Below are positions 49,589 to 58,838 of a DNA stretch of 64,000 bases, piece by piece (within the stretch, counting starts at the first letter, position 1; the number at the start of each line of letters is the position of its first letter). Origin of the DNA: an uncultured Eubacteriales bacterium (lineage in GTDB: Bacteria; Bacillota; Clostridia; Oscillospirales; Oscillospiraceae). Under the pieces are notes generated by a model. The model was not told the origin of the DNA, made no database searches, and saw nothing but the letters and a program-made list of their open reading frames with translations. The stretch is taken from positions 4,958-68,957 of the forward strand of contig URDK01000004.1 of the NCBI GenBank assembly GCA_900546485.1. The letters run 5' to 3'. The translations under genes were made by a program, and so were the position numbers.

Positions 49589-49876
49589 TCATACGATGGG
49601 GTCTTCGTACCTCTGGGCCACGGCCTTACCTTCGTAGTATTTTTTGAGCGCCTTAAAATCCACAGCATAGTGCGGATATTCTAAGTGTTTTGCTGCAGCT
49701 TCACTGTCGCGGAAGGTTTCAAACAGAGTAAGCTCACGTTCTTCAGCATTCCAGAAGGCGGTGTATTCCAGACAGCCAGGTTCTTTTCTGGTTGCAAGTA
49801 TACAGGGCTTTATGTCATTGAGGTACGCCTCTTCCATGCCTGCAAGTATTTTAAATTTTACAACGATTTTGACCAT
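49589..49876 (-). CDS. Antibiotic-biosynthesis-monooxygenase (ABM) fold protein
   Basis: A 95-residue dimeric alpha-beta barrel protein. VVKFKILAGMEEAYL opens the fold, followed by TRKEPGCLEYTAFWNAEERE near 30-48 and FETFRDSEAAAKHLEYPHY near 53-71, all usual in the ABM/YgiN group. These enzymes act on quinols, sugars (LsrG isomerase) or other small molecules without cofactors. In this operon a sugar-isomerising role like LsrG is as likely as oxygenation, since the host appears anaerobic. GGAGGGAATATG precedes the ATG. Confidence 0.85.
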   Translation of the reverse strand: MVKIVVKFKILAGMEEAYLNDIKPCILATRKEPGCLEYTAFWNAEERELTLFETFRDSEAAAKHLEYPHYAVDFKALKKYYEGKAVAQRYEDPIV

Positions 49877-49893
49877 ATTCCCTCCATCAGACG

Positions 49894-51246
49894 TCAGTCT
49901 TTCTCAAGACCGTTTCTGCGTATCACATCGGCATACCATTTTCCACTGTCTTTCATGATGCGGCGCTGGTCTTTATAATCTACATACACAAGGCCAAAGC
50001 GCTTTTTATAGCCCAGCGCCCATTCAAAGTTGTCAAACGATGACCAAACCATATATCCACGGACATCAGCTCCGTCGGATATAGCCCTGTGCAACGCGGA
50101 TAGGTGGCTCTCAAGATAACGGATCCGTTTTTCGTCTCTTACCAGCTCGTTCCGAATTACCTCGTCATCAAAAGCAGCTCCGTTTTCTGTTACTATTATC
50201 GGCTTGCCATAGTCTTTCCAGCAACGCATCACGGTATCATAAAAGCCGTCAGGACAAATCGGCCAATTCATGGCGGTGTATTGCAGATTTGTGGGTTTTA
50301 TGGACTTGACCATGAGCGGCCAACGATCATCGCCGGCGCCTATGAAGTAGCTGTAATAGTAATTCAAGCCGAAGAAATCAGTGGGGGTAGATATAAGCTC
50401 CATGTCACCGGGCGCTATGTCCGGAAGAACTACACCGTGATTTTTGTACCAGTCCTGCATATCCGACGGATAGCATCCCTTGTATACGGCATCCAGAAAC
50501 CAGCGATTCCAGCATCCATCCCAGCGCCTGCAGGCTTTAACGTCCTCGGGATCTGCCGATATGGCATAATGATGCGGCAAATAGTTGGTTATTCCTATCT
50601 GGCCGGATGAACCAGAGGCGCGGAAGGCTCTGACCATCTTGCCGTGAGCCAACAGTAGATTGTGAGCAGACAGCAAGGCGGATGAGAAATCGTGGATACC
50701 TGGCGCATGCTTTCCATCCCAAAAACCGTGATAGGAAATGATTTGAGGCTCGAGGATAGTTCCCCAATACGGTACTTCTTTCGGAAACGCCGCAAACACA
50801 CGCTCGGCTAGTTCAGCCAGCCGGTCAGAGGTATCGCGGTTGAGCCATCCGCCCCTCTCCTGCAGCTTCTGAGGCAGGTCCCAGTGATAGAGCATTATGA
50901 ACGGGGCCACACCGTTTTCCAGCATTGAATCGACAACGCGCCTGTAAAAATCCAGACCCTTTTGATTGAATTTGCCGTCACCGTCGGGAATTATCCTGGG
51001 CCATGAAATGGAGATACGTTGGGTATGAAGCCCCAACTCCCCCATTATCTTGGCATCCTCAGCATACCGGTGGTAGAAATCGCAGGCTACATCACCGGTA
51101 TCTCCATTTTCAATGTTCCCCGGAGTGCGGCAGAATCTGTCCCATATGCTCTCGCCTTTTCCGTCCTCGTTCCAAGCTCCCTCCGACTGGTACGACGACG
51201 CAGATGCTCCCCACATAAAGTTTTCTGGAAATATCAGTTTCGCCAT
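49894..51246 (-). CDS. GH1 beta-glycosidase with altered acid/base motif
   Basis: A 450-residue GH1 enzyme of normal length. The N-terminal signature FMWGASASSYQSEGAWNEDG is near residue 10, and the nucleophile Glu is in IIVTENGAAFDD near 355. The acid/base motif is TILEPQ, with catalytic Glu166 kept but the usual Asn before it replaced by Leu165 (consensus TxNEP). That Asn normally contacts the sugar 2-hydroxyl, so the preferred substrate may differ at C2. No signal peptide, so it acts in the cytoplasm after import. It lies downstream of three dehydrogenases. Confidence 0.92.
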   Translation of the reverse strand: MAKLIFPENFMWGASASSYQSEGAWNEDGKGESIWDRFCRTPGNIENGDTGDVACDFYHRYAEDAKIMGELGLHTQRISISWPRIIPDGDGKFNQKGLDFYRRVVDSMLENGVAPFIMLYHWDLPQKLQERGGWLNRDTSDRLAELAERVFAAFPKEVPYWGTILEPQIISYHGFWDGKHAPGIHDFSSALLSAHNLLLAHGKMVRAFRASGSSGQIGITNYLPHHYAISADPEDVKACRRWDGCWNRWFLDAVYKGCYPSDMQDWYKNHGVVLPDIAPGDMELISTPTDFFGLNYYYSYFIGAGDDRWPLMVKSIKPTNLQYTAMNWPICPDGFYDTVMRCWKDYGKPIIVTENGAAFDDEVIRNELVRDEKRIRYLESHLSALHRAISDGADVRGYMVWSSFDNFEWALGYKKRFGLVYVDYKDQRRIMKDSGKWYADVIRRNGLEKD

Positions 51247-51262
51247 GCACGCCTCTCCTTCT

Positions 51263-52321
51263 TCAAAGGCTTATAGCGGTGCCAAGCCTGTCAGAATCGT
51301 ATATAGCATTCAGCATACGCTGGACAGTCAGGCCGTCCTCTGCAGGTGAAATAGGTCTTTTACCCTCGAGAATGCAGTTTACAAAGTGAGCAGTTTCTCT
51401 TTCAAATGCGGGCTGCCAGCTGTCTTCCGGGACGAGCACCGGCACAGTATCCGTGAGAAAGCCGTCTTCCTCCCCATACAGCTCCAGCGGGCGGAAACAA
51501 GCTCCGCCCTTGGTCCCGTAAATCTTGGAAAACATTTTTTCCTCGCGACCGTTTATTGCCCAGCTTATGTCCACGCTCATCGAAGCACCGTTTTCAAAGC
51601 GAATAAGTGCAGATGCCGCTTCCTCATTGTCGAACACGCCATTCTTGGCGCCGGCCGCGGCCCAACCCTTTACGCTTCTTGTTTCATAGCTTCCTATATG
51701 TCTGTGCGTGACACCCGTAACCAAAACCGGCTTTGGGCGGCCCATTAGGTACCAAGTTAGGTCAATGACGTGAACCCCAATGTCAAGAACTGCGCCGCCT
51801 CCAGACTTGGACTTATCCGTGAACCATCCGCTCGGTGTGCCTCGGCGTCTTATCCAACCGCAGCGCGCATGATAAATATCGCCGAAACGTCCAGCTTCTC
51901 TCAGTTCGGAGAGCATAATGCTTTCCTGCCTGAAGCGGTTTACAAAGGCCATCATAAACGTTACGCCGTTCTCGTCGGCGGCTCGCTTCATGTTTTCGGC
52001 CTCCTGGACACTAATGGCCATAGGCTTTTCGCAAAGTATGTGTTTACCTGCCTTAGCTGCGGCCACTGCAAGGCTTTCGTGCGACACATTGCCTGTACAT
52101 ATGCTTATGCAGTCAATGTCAGCATCGCTGAGCACATCCTCGTATTTATCATACGCCTTAGGTATACCGAACCTGGTGCACAGGGCCTGAGCACGATCCA
52201 GGTGCCTGTCGAACACAGCGGCCACCTGAGCGTTTTCGCATTTCAGGAAGGCCGGAATCTGATTGTCTCTGGCCACTGTTCCAGCCCCGATTATGGCAAC
52301 TCTTACCTTATTTTCTGTCAT
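51263..52321 (-). CDS. Gfo/Idh/MocA family oxidoreductase (first of three)
   Basis: A 352-residue NAD(P)-dependent dehydrogenase. The Rossmann motif VAIIGAGTVARDNQIPAF is near residues 7-24, LCEKPMAIS near 95 carries the family EKP lysine, and GGAVLDIGVHVIDLTWYLMG near 170 holds the catalytic Asp/His region. Such enzymes oxidise sugar or inositol hydroxyls. The start at 52321 has GGAGG 5 bp upstream; an ATG at 52333 overlaps the previous gene. It is the third gene in the dehydrogenase trio by transcription order. Confidence 0.9.
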   Translation of the reverse strand: MTENKVRVAIIGAGTVARDNQIPAFLKCENAQVAAVFDRHLDRAQALCTRFGIPKAYDKYEDVLSDADIDCISICTGNVSHESLAVAAAKAGKHILCEKPMAISVQEAENMKRAADENGVTFMMAFVNRFRQESIMLSELREAGRFGDIYHARCGWIRRRGTPSGWFTDKSKSGGGAVLDIGVHVIDLTWYLMGRPKPVLVTGVTHRHIGSYETRSVKGWAAAGAKNGVFDNEEAASALIRFENGASMSVDISWAINGREEKMFSKIYGTKGGACFRPLELYGEEDGFLTDTVPVLVPEDSWQPAFERETAHFVNCILEGKRPISPAEDGLTVQRMLNAIYDSDRLGTAISL

Positions 52322-52332
52322 TAGTGCCTCCA

Positions 52333-53358
52333 TCAGAGCACTTCGCTCATTTCAACTGGCCTGTCCTCTGCAATGGACTTGAGCGCGGCAAAGCTTACCG
52401 CGAGGCTGTTTAGATTATCAAATACAGTAGGAACGCAGCCTTCCTCACCAGACAGCTGACCTTTTATATCATGAAGCACACCGGCTCTGTCCTTCCCGGG
52501 GAAGGCAAAATCTTCGCACAGAGCGCCGTCAACGCCTACGGACATGTCGAGGCGGTTCGGCTCGTCATTCTCCCACTTGACAGCGCCTTTGTCGGTCTGA
52601 AGTATCCAGTCACACTGATATCCGGTCGGGAAACCTATGGATTTCTCGGCAACGGAGTAGCTTGCCTTGAAGCCGTTTTCAAACTCTATAAGTGCAAAAG
52701 CGGCGCCCAGACCGTTTATATCACTCCACTCCGGATTCCAGCCTCTTGCGTATATGGATTTGACATTGGAACCGCTTATAAAGCGGAGCATATCAAAGTG
52801 ATGAATAGCGACCTCCAGCATGAGGAGGCTGGTCTGCTCACGGCGCCAGTCCTTTCTCTGCCACGCAGTCTTTTCGCTGTTCTTTTCATTGGATATACCA
52901 TGACGGAAAACAACATTAGCCCACGCCGGCTCGCCAATGCCGGTTTCTCCAAACGAGGCCTTCATCTGCCACAACTGGGGGCGGAAACGATAGTTTTGGC
53001 TTACCCACGCCCTTTCAGAACGTCCCTCCATAAAGCCGCAGAACTCTTTTGCCTCCTCCAGATTGTCGCAGAGAGGCTTTTCAATAAGAACGTTCTTCCC
53101 CGCCAGGACGGCCTTTTTTGCATATTCCACATGGAATTTGTGAGGAAGCGCAACAATGACCAGATCAGCTTCACATTTTAGCGCCTCATCATAGTCTGTG
53201 TAGCAAATCTCGTCCCGGATACCCCACTTTTCTTTTGCAGCTGCGAGACTTGCTCCACCTCGGCTGACAAGGGCAACAAGCTCACAGTCGGGCTCGTTGT
53301 GTATGTATTCCAGCCAACCTGCGGCCCAGCCGCTGCTTCCAACCTGAATTACTTTCAT
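52333..53358 (-). CDS. Gfo/Idh/MocA family oxidoreductase (second of three)
   Basis: A 341-residue dehydrogenase. The nucleotide-binding N terminus VIQVGSSGWAAGWLEYI has a variant glycine motif. LIEKPLCDNLEEA near 93 is the EKP region, and LMLEVAIHHFDMLRFISG near 178 carries the His pair. The start at 53358 has AAGGAGAG upstream; an in-frame extension to 53385 overlaps the neighbouring gene. It is only distantly similar to the other two, which suggests different hydroxyl positions or partner roles in one pathway. Confidence 0.88.
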   Translation of the reverse strand: MKVIQVGSSGWAAGWLEYIHNEPDCELVALVSRGGASLAAAKEKWGIRDEICYTDYDEALKCEADLVIVALPHKFHVEYAKKAVLAGKNVLIEKPLCDNLEEAKEFCGFMEGRSERAWVSQNYRFRPQLWQMKASFGETGIGEPAWANVVFRHGISNEKNSEKTAWQRKDWRREQTSLLMLEVAIHHFDMLRFISGSNVKSIYARGWNPEWSDINGLGAAFALIEFENGFKASYSVAEKSIGFPTGYQCDWILQTDKGAVKWENDEPNRLDMSVGVDGALCEDFAFPGKDRAGVLHDIKGQLSGEEGCVPTVFDNLNSLAVSFAALKSIAEDRPVEMSEVL

Positions 53359-53381
53359 ATGACTCTCCTTAACGCAGTTGC

Positions 53382-54497
53382 TCAATCCTCAAGCTGATCT
53401 AGGCCAATCGGAGTAAAGCTTGTCTTGAGCTCGATAGTCTTGCCTGTACGCATAGACTCAAAGCCCGCCTCAATTATTTCAATGACGTGGCAGGCCTGTT
53501 CCGCGGTGCCAAGCGGTGCCTTGTCTTCGCGTACATAGTCGATTAGCTCCATGACATCCCGGTAAACGAAGGGCTCGTGCATTTTGAGGTGTACCGGAGG
53601 AATGCTCTTTGCGGCCATGCCCATTATGGGATTTTCAAAGAGTTGCTGGTCGTTGAATTTTCCCTTTTCTATTTTACCTTCAGTACCGTAGATTGAAGGA
53701 GACATCATATTCTCTCCGCCGGCAAGTGCTGAATAAAACATGCCGTAAACGTTGTCGCCGAAGTCGAGGAGAAAAGCAAAGTTATCTTCAACTTCACTTT
53801 CTATTATCTGCTCACCAAACTTGAACTCCTTCATAATCTGGCCGCCCATGCAAGACACGCGCTTTACAGGGCCAAGTATGCCGGTCATAGAAGTGAGACC
53901 ATATACTGCGTGGTCGTACTGAGGTCCGCCGTCTGGCTTCTTGTAATACCAGGTGGGGACGAGCGGCTCCGAGCCATAGTTTTCCTGACGGTATCCTTCG
54001 CGGAGATGATACAGCAGAACTCCACGAACGCCACCGATGGCATAAGTCAGTCTGCCGAGCTTGTTTTCGAGAACCATGCGCCTGGAAATGCGGTTGATGG
54101 GCATGGCCATCATACCGGGCGAGGCCGTGATCTTAACATTCATGCGCTTGGCTTCTTCTATAAGTTCGGCTGCCTCGGCGCTGGTCATGGACATGGTTTT
54201 GTTAAAGTGTACATGCTTTCCTGCGCGGATCGCCTTCATGCCCTGCTCATAGTGAAATCTGATGGGTGAGCAGATAGAAACCGCGTCGACATTGGGGTCG
54301 GCGAGCAGCTCGTCGTCGGTCATATACCAATTCTTTATCCCGTACTGCTTTGCCATGGCCTCAGCTCGTCCGGGAACGGGGTCGCATACAGCGGCAAGAT
54401 AGACCTTATCCGTGGAGTCCCCAAGTTCAAGGTGCTTGAATATAGAATTTATTGCTATTTCGCCCGAGCCTATGGCTCCAAGTCCCAACGGTTTCAC
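53382..54497 (-). CDS. Gfo/Idh/MocA family oxidoreductase with NKT in place of EKP
   Basis: A 371-residue dehydrogenase. GLGAIGSGEIAINSIFKHL near residue 4 is the nucleotide-binding motif. Where the family has EKP this protein has NKT (HVHFNKTMSMTSAEA near 95), keeping the Lys but losing the flanking Glu and Pro. GGPQYDHAVYGLTSMTGILG near 190 carries the active-site region. It may use a different cofactor-binding mode or substrate. It is the first of the trio to be transcribed, 26 bp after the TIM-barrel gene. Confidence 0.85.
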   Translation of the reverse strand: MKPLGLGAIGSGEIAINSIFKHLELGDSTDKVYLAAVCDPVPGRAEAMAKQYGIKNWYMTDDELLADPNVDAVSICSPIRFHYEQGMKAIRAGKHVHFNKTMSMTSAEAAELIEEAKRMNVKITASPGMMAMPINRISRRMVLENKLGRLTYAIGGVRGVLLYHLREGYRQENYGSEPLVPTWYYKKPDGGPQYDHAVYGLTSMTGILGPVKRVSCMGGQIMKEFKFGEQIIESEVEDNFAFLLDFGDNVYGMFYSALAGGENMMSPSIYGTEGKIEKGKFNDQQLFENPIMGMAAKSIPPVHLKMHEPFVYRDVMELIDYVREDKAPLGTAEQACHVIEIIEAGFESMRTGKTIELKTSFTPIGLDQLED

Positions 54498-54523
54498 AAC
54501 TGCATCCTCCTATCTTTCTCTTG

Positions 54524-55513
54524 TCAAAAGCCCTCTACAATTTCCAGCATTTTGGCCACATACTGCCGTGAAATCTTCCTGTTGTATTCCACGCGGTCAT
54601 CACGTTCCGCGTCATTGGTAGGCAGCTTGAACGCCGGTTCCGCCAGCAGCGGCATTCCATGAGGAGTCGGAGCTTTCTCGATGATCGTTCTTAGTATACG
54701 TTCAAAATCGATGTATCCATCGCCCAGATAGCACCCAGTAGTCACCATTGGCATGTCCGGGTACAACTTGGTTCGCAGCGGATTGTCAACGACGGCAAAG
54801 TCCTTGAAATGAGCCGCAACAGCATATGGAGCTAGATACTCCAGATCCTCCATGGGGTCACAGCAAGCGACAGCACCGTTTCCAAAGTCATAAAGAGCCC
54901 GTATATTTTTAGAGCCAATGTCTTCGATTATTGAGGCAATTTCTCGCCCATTGAAGTCACAGTGGTTTTCGTAAGCAAATACGAGTCCTGTTCCCTCAAG
55001 CATTTCCGCCATTATCTTTAGGTTTGCTGTTATGAACTTTCTCTGCTCAGAAAATGGAAACGCCTTATTATAACGGCTGGTTGCCACATTGTTGTGACCG
55101 TAGCCTCCACACAAAAAACGGCTGTTAAGTGCAAGGGCCATTTTTATAGTCCTTTCCACACCTTTCGCAGCCACGGAGCTGTCCGGTGCGTCATCCGGCG
55201 CTGAAACTCCCATTGCAGCTCCCGCAGCTCCCCAGGAATCAACTCGCAGAGGGAGCCCGGCGAGGCCCCATACTGTGAACGGATATAGAAGCAGCTCAAC
55301 ATCGCGTTCTCTGGCTATTCCGGCCATCTCGCTTAATGTATCCGAGCTCAGCTCCTTTGGTATCATGTGCGGGAACAGTGAAACGGCGCGCGCTCCAAGT
55401 CTGGAGCATTCCTCCAGAGTCCATATATATGACTCCATGCCGGCAGGAGTGCCGGCAGGAGGCATTAGGTTAAATGGTTGAAAACCGACTCTGAAATCAT
55501 ATGTATTTCCCAT
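54524..55513 (-). CDS. Sugar phosphate isomerase/epimerase-like TIM-barrel protein
   Basis: A 329-residue xylose-isomerase-like (AP endonuclease family 2) TIM barrel. Likely metal ligands are Glu in GLVFAYENHCDFNGRE near 146, Asp in IRALYDFGNGAVAC near 176, His in VAAHFKDF near 206 and Glu in MPLLAEPAFKLPT near 290. Relatives include IolE-type dehydratases and 3-keto-glycoside-processing enzymes that work beside Gfo/Idh/MocA dehydrogenases, as here. Start taken as the ATG at 55513 with AAGGGG upstream; a GTG 6 bp earlier is possible. Confidence 0.85.
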   Translation of the reverse strand: MGNTYDFRVGFQPFNLMPPAGTPAGMESYIWTLEECSRLGARAVSLFPHMIPKELSSDTLSEMAGIARERDVELLLYPFTVWGLAGLPLRVDSWGAAGAAMGVSAPDDAPDSSVAAKGVERTIKMALALNSRFLCGGYGHNNVATSRYNKAFPFSEQRKFITANLKIMAEMLEGTGLVFAYENHCDFNGREIASIIEDIGSKNIRALYDFGNGAVACCDPMEDLEYLAPYAVAAHFKDFAVVDNPLRTKLYPDMPMVTTGCYLGDGYIDFERILRTIIEKAPTPHGMPLLAEPAFKLPTNDAERDDRVEYNRKISRQYVAKMLEIVEGF

Positions 55514-55534
55514 CGGCACACCCCTTACCCTATA

Positions 55535-56242
55535 TTACTTAAGGCCAAGGACTATCGGCGTGGATTTGAATCCGATACCCATTCTGTCAATGCCCATATC
55601 AATGAGCTTAAGGAATTTTTCTCTGTCGCGTATTCCGCCGGCTCCCTTGATCTTGCAGCGGCCGTCGGCTGCCTCCATCATGGCCTCGATGACCTCGTAG
55701 GTGGCACCCTCATTCTTGCCGCCGGTAAAGAAGCCGGTGGAGGTTTTTACGAAGTCCGCGCCGGCCGCTATAGCAACTTCAGTGGCCTTCTTGACTTCAT
55801 CAATAGTGAGCGCATCTACCTCGAAGATGACCTTCACATTGGTGCCGTACTTGTGGCAGACATCGCAAACCGCCTTTATATCAGCCTGTACGTCATCCCA
55901 CTTTCCGCTGCGAATCCAACCATAGTTGGCGACAATGTCCAGATCCTCAATGTCGCCATCACGGCAAATGATTTCAGCCTGCATGACCTTTGATTCTGTG
56001 CTGGAAAGTCCAAAGGGGAAGTCACAGACCACGCATATTCCGGTGTCGGTGCCCTTGGTCAGCTCTCTGGCAATTGGAAGCGACGCAGGATTGATGCACA
56101 CCGTGGCGCAATGATAATCGATACCCTCCTGGATGTACTTCCTGATGTCGTCCTGAGTAAACTCAGGCTTGAGCACGGACTGGTCTATATACCTTCCGAG
56201 CTCTTCAACACTCATCTCACAGGCTTTTTTAGTAGGTTTCAT
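55535..56242 (-). CDS. Deoxyribose-phosphate aldolase-type enzyme (DeoC)
   Basis: A 235-residue class I aldolase with the DeoC fold. IDQSVLKPEFTQDDI near residue 19 is the N-terminal signature, KVIFEVDALT near 135 holds the proton-relay Asp, and the Schiff-base lysine is in GADFVKTSTGFFTGGKNEGA split near 157-172. It would cleave a deoxy- or keto-sugar phosphate to acetaldehyde or a related product plus triose phosphate. In-frame starts at 56278 (GTG), 56242 (ATG) and 56215 (ATG) exist with no decisive ribosome-binding site; 56242 is a compromise. It lies between the transporter and the catabolic genes. Confidence 0.85.
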   Translation of the reverse strand: MKPTKKACEMSVEELGRYIDQSVLKPEFTQDDIRKYIQEGIDYHCATVCINPASLPIARELTKGTDTGICVVCDFPFGLSSTESKVMQAEIICRDGDIEDLDIVANYGWIRSGKWDDVQADIKAVCDVCHKYGTNVKVIFEVDALTIDEVKKATEVAIAAGADFVKTSTGFFTGGKNEGATYEVIEAMMEAADGRCKIKGAGGIRDREKFLKLIDMGIDRMGIGFKSTPIVLGLK

Positions 56243-56307
56243 ACTGAATCTCGGCGCTTTGCGCCTGGCTCCTTTCACAAAAGAAATATCGGTTAAGTTA
56301 AAGATGA

Positions 56308-57288
56308 TTATTTGTTGCCCTTTTTGCTCCTAACAACGTCGATATAAACCGCGATGAGGAGCAGCGCACCTTTGACAAGAGACTGAGCGTAGGTGTTCAT
56401 GCTAAGGAGGTTCATGCCGTTGGCAAGTACGGAGAAGAACAGCATGCCGAGCAGAGTGCCGACAATGTTGCCTTTGCCGCCTGCGACGGAGAGACCACCT
56501 ATGATGACGGCTGCGATAGCGTCCATATCAGCGCCGGAGCCCTGGTTCGGAACGGCGACATAGCCCTGAGCTATGTAGAGAATGGTTGCCAGACCGGCGC
56601 AGCCGCCGGAGATCATAAAGGCTACTGCCCTGGTCTTCTTAACATTGATACCGGACAGATACGCCGCTTCTTCGCTGCCGCCAACAGAAATAACGTTCCG
56701 TCCGAAGCGCGTATATTTCAATACAATACCTATGACCACATAGACTATCGCCGCAATCACTATCATAGTGGGTATGCCAAGAATGTCGCCACGGCCTATC
56801 CATTTGATGAAGTCGTCGCTTATCTGGATCATGTTGCCGTCCGAAACTATGTACGCAAGCGCGCGGAACACAAGCTGCGTGCCCAGCGTAGTGATGATTG
56901 GCGAGATGTGCATGTAGTTCATTACGAGGCCGTTGCAGATACCGCAGGCCACGCCAACGGCGACAGCGACCAGCAGGAGCACGGGCCCGGATACGCCGGC
57001 GTTGTAAGCCACACCGACGACCATGCCGCTGAAAGCCATTATTGACATCTGTGACAGGTCAAGTCCACCAAGCAGCATGGATACCGTCACGCCGGCCGCG
57101 ATGATGCCGGATGCGGACATGTATACGCCAATATTTTTTATGTTCGACGCCGACAGGAAGTAGGGCGACGCAAAAGACCAAACAATTGACAGAGCAATTA
57201 CTGCTATCAGCACGCTGCCATATGAGTTGAATGCGTTCTTGCCCGCTCCCTTAAGACGGGCGCCGAATCCATTTCCGGTGTTTTCCAT
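56308..57288 (-). CDS. Ribose-type ABC transporter permease (RbsC-like)
   Basis: A 326-residue permease with eight to ten helices of the BPD_transp_2 family. ITTLGTQLVFRALAYIVSDG near 133 and GGSEEAAYLSGINVKKTRAVAF near 203 are typical RbsC segments, and AVIIGGLSVAGGKGNIVGTLLG near 260 is the conserved C-terminal glycine-rich stretch. It forms the membrane channel for the adjacent double ATPase and binding protein, starting 3 bp after the ATPase stop. Confidence 0.93.
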   Translation of the reverse strand: MENTGNGFGARLKGAGKNAFNSYGSVLIAVIALSIVWSFASPYFLSASNIKNIGVYMSASGIIAAGVTVSMLLGGLDLSQMSIMAFSGMVVGVAYNAGVSGPVLLLVAVAVGVACGICNGLVMNYMHISPIITTLGTQLVFRALAYIVSDGNMIQISDDFIKWIGRGDILGIPTMIVIAAIVYVVIGIVLKYTRFGRNVISVGGSEEAAYLSGINVKKTRAVAFMISGGCAGLATILYIAQGYVAVPNQGSGADMDAIAAVIIGGLSVAGGKGNIVGTLLGMLFFSVLANGMNLLSMNTYAQSLVKGALLLIAVYIDVVRSKKGNK

Positions 57289-57291
57289 CTG

Positions 57292-58776
57292 TTACTCTCC
57301 TATTGCGCTCTTTACTATATTCACCTGGGTAATCTCATCGCCCTCATATTCAGCGACCAGTTTGCCCTCGTGCACAACATATACTCTGTCAGCTATGCCG
57401 AGCAGCTCCGGCAGCTCCGCTGCCACATACAGCACCCCGCACCCAGCCTTGCACAGCGCTTCGATGTCCTTGTAGATCTCAACTTTTGCGCCTACGTCAA
57501 TGCCTTTTGTCGGATCATTGAGCATAAATACCTTGGGCCTTGTGGCAACCCATTTCGAGATGACAATCTTCTGCTGGTTTCCGCCGGAAAGCGAGGATGC
57601 CGGAGTATAGGGCGAAGGGGTTTTTATCCGGTAGTTACTTATCCATTTCAGCGCTGTTTCCCTTTCGCGCTTCAGGTCAATAAACAGGCCTCTTACAAAG
57701 TCCTTAAGAGTCACAATGGTCAGGTTGCTGAGCACCGAGTGACCGAGCATCAGACCTTCGCGTTTTCTCTCCGCGGGAACATAGGCCAGTCCGGCCTTTT
57801 TGGCGTCCATTGGCTGGTGGATTTCTGTTTTCTGTCCCTGTACGTAGAACTCACCTTTACGGTATTTACGGACGCCGAACGCACACTGGATTATCTCCGA
57901 GCAACCAGAGCCCATAAGTCCGTACAATCCAACAATCTCATGGCGGCGAACGTTCAGAGAAATATCGTGCAGGAAACCGTCATCCAGACCTTTGATCTCA
58001 AACACGACGTCGCCGAGCTCACGTTTGGACACTGGATACATATCCTTCAACTCGCGCCCACACATGCTGTTGATTATGGCATCTTTAGTTGTGTCCTTTA
58101 TTCCACCTTCGTAGACACTTTCGCCATTTCGCAGGACCTGTACGCGGTCAGCTATGGCAAACACCTCATCAAGCTTGTGTGAGATATAGATGATACCCTT
58201 GCCCTCGGACTTTAGCTTGCGGATTATATCCATGAGCTTGTCCGTTTCTTCCTGGTTAAGAGCGGATGTGGGCTCATCCATTATGATAACTTTAAGTTCC
58301 TTGGAGTAGGCTCTGCCTATCTCAACAAGCTGCTGCTCTGCGGTAGACAGCTGACCCAACAAGGTGGAGGGGCGAAGATGCCCCAATCCAACCTGTTCCT
58401 GAATGTTCATGCTGTCGGCGTACAGCTTCTTGTAATCTATCAATCCACCGTGAGTTGGCTGAGAACCGAGAAATATATTTTCGGCAATTGAAAGCCCTTT
58501 AACATTGGTCAACTCTTGGTATATTGCCGTTATACCCAGAGCCAGAGCCCTTGAGGGAATCATTTTGCCTTCATCTTTTTCTTCAAAAAGTATCTGGCCC
58601 TCGTCCTGCTGATAAGCACCGGACATTATCTTGATAAGCGTGGACTTACCTGCCCCGTTCTCTCCAACTACGGCAAGAACTTCGCCACTGTTCACTTTCA
58701 AGCTGACGTTGTTCAGTGCTATAACACCAGGGAACCGCTTGGTAATTCCCTTCATTTCAAGCAGGGTATTGCTCAA
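57292..58776 (-). CDS. Sugar ABC transporter ATP-binding protein (RbsA-like, two ATPase domains)
   Basis: A 494-residue fused double ATPase of the CUT2 class. The first domain has Walker A GENGAGKSTLIKI near 36, signature LSTAEQQLVEIGRAYS near 140 and Walker B VIIMDEPTSALN near 160. The second has a degenerate Walker A (GLMGSGCSEII near 290, lacking Lys), signature LSGGNQQKIVISKWV near 395 and Walker B FMLNDPTKGIDVG near 417 with Asp where Glu is usual. These asymmetries are normal for RbsA-type proteins. It powers import for the element's catabolic pathway. Confidence 0.95.
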   Translation of the reverse strand: MSNTLLEMKGITKRFPGVIALNNVSLKVNSGEVLAVVGENGAGKSTLIKIMSGAYQQDEGQILFEEKDEGKMIPSRALALGITAIYQELTNVKGLSIAENIFLGSQPTHGGLIDYKKLYADSMNIQEQVGLGHLRPSTLLGQLSTAEQQLVEIGRAYSKELKVIIMDEPTSALNQEETDKLMDIIRKLKSEGKGIIYISHKLDEVFAIADRVQVLRNGESVYEGGIKDTTKDAIINSMCGRELKDMYPVSKRELGDVVFEIKGLDDGFLHDISLNVRRHEIVGLYGLMGSGCSEIIQCAFGVRKYRKGEFYVQGQKTEIHQPMDAKKAGLAYVPAERKREGLMLGHSVLSNLTIVTLKDFVRGLFIDLKRERETALKWISNYRIKTPSPYTPASSLSGGNQQKIVISKWVATRPKVFMLNDPTKGIDVGAKVEIYKDIEALCKAGCGVLYVAAELPELLGIADRVYVVHEGKLVAEYEGDEITQVNIVKSAIGE

Positions 58777-58838
58777 TTTTGCAACACCTCCAAATTCGCT
58801 GTTACCTGCATGGAAAAGTTGGTACTCCTTATACCTTG

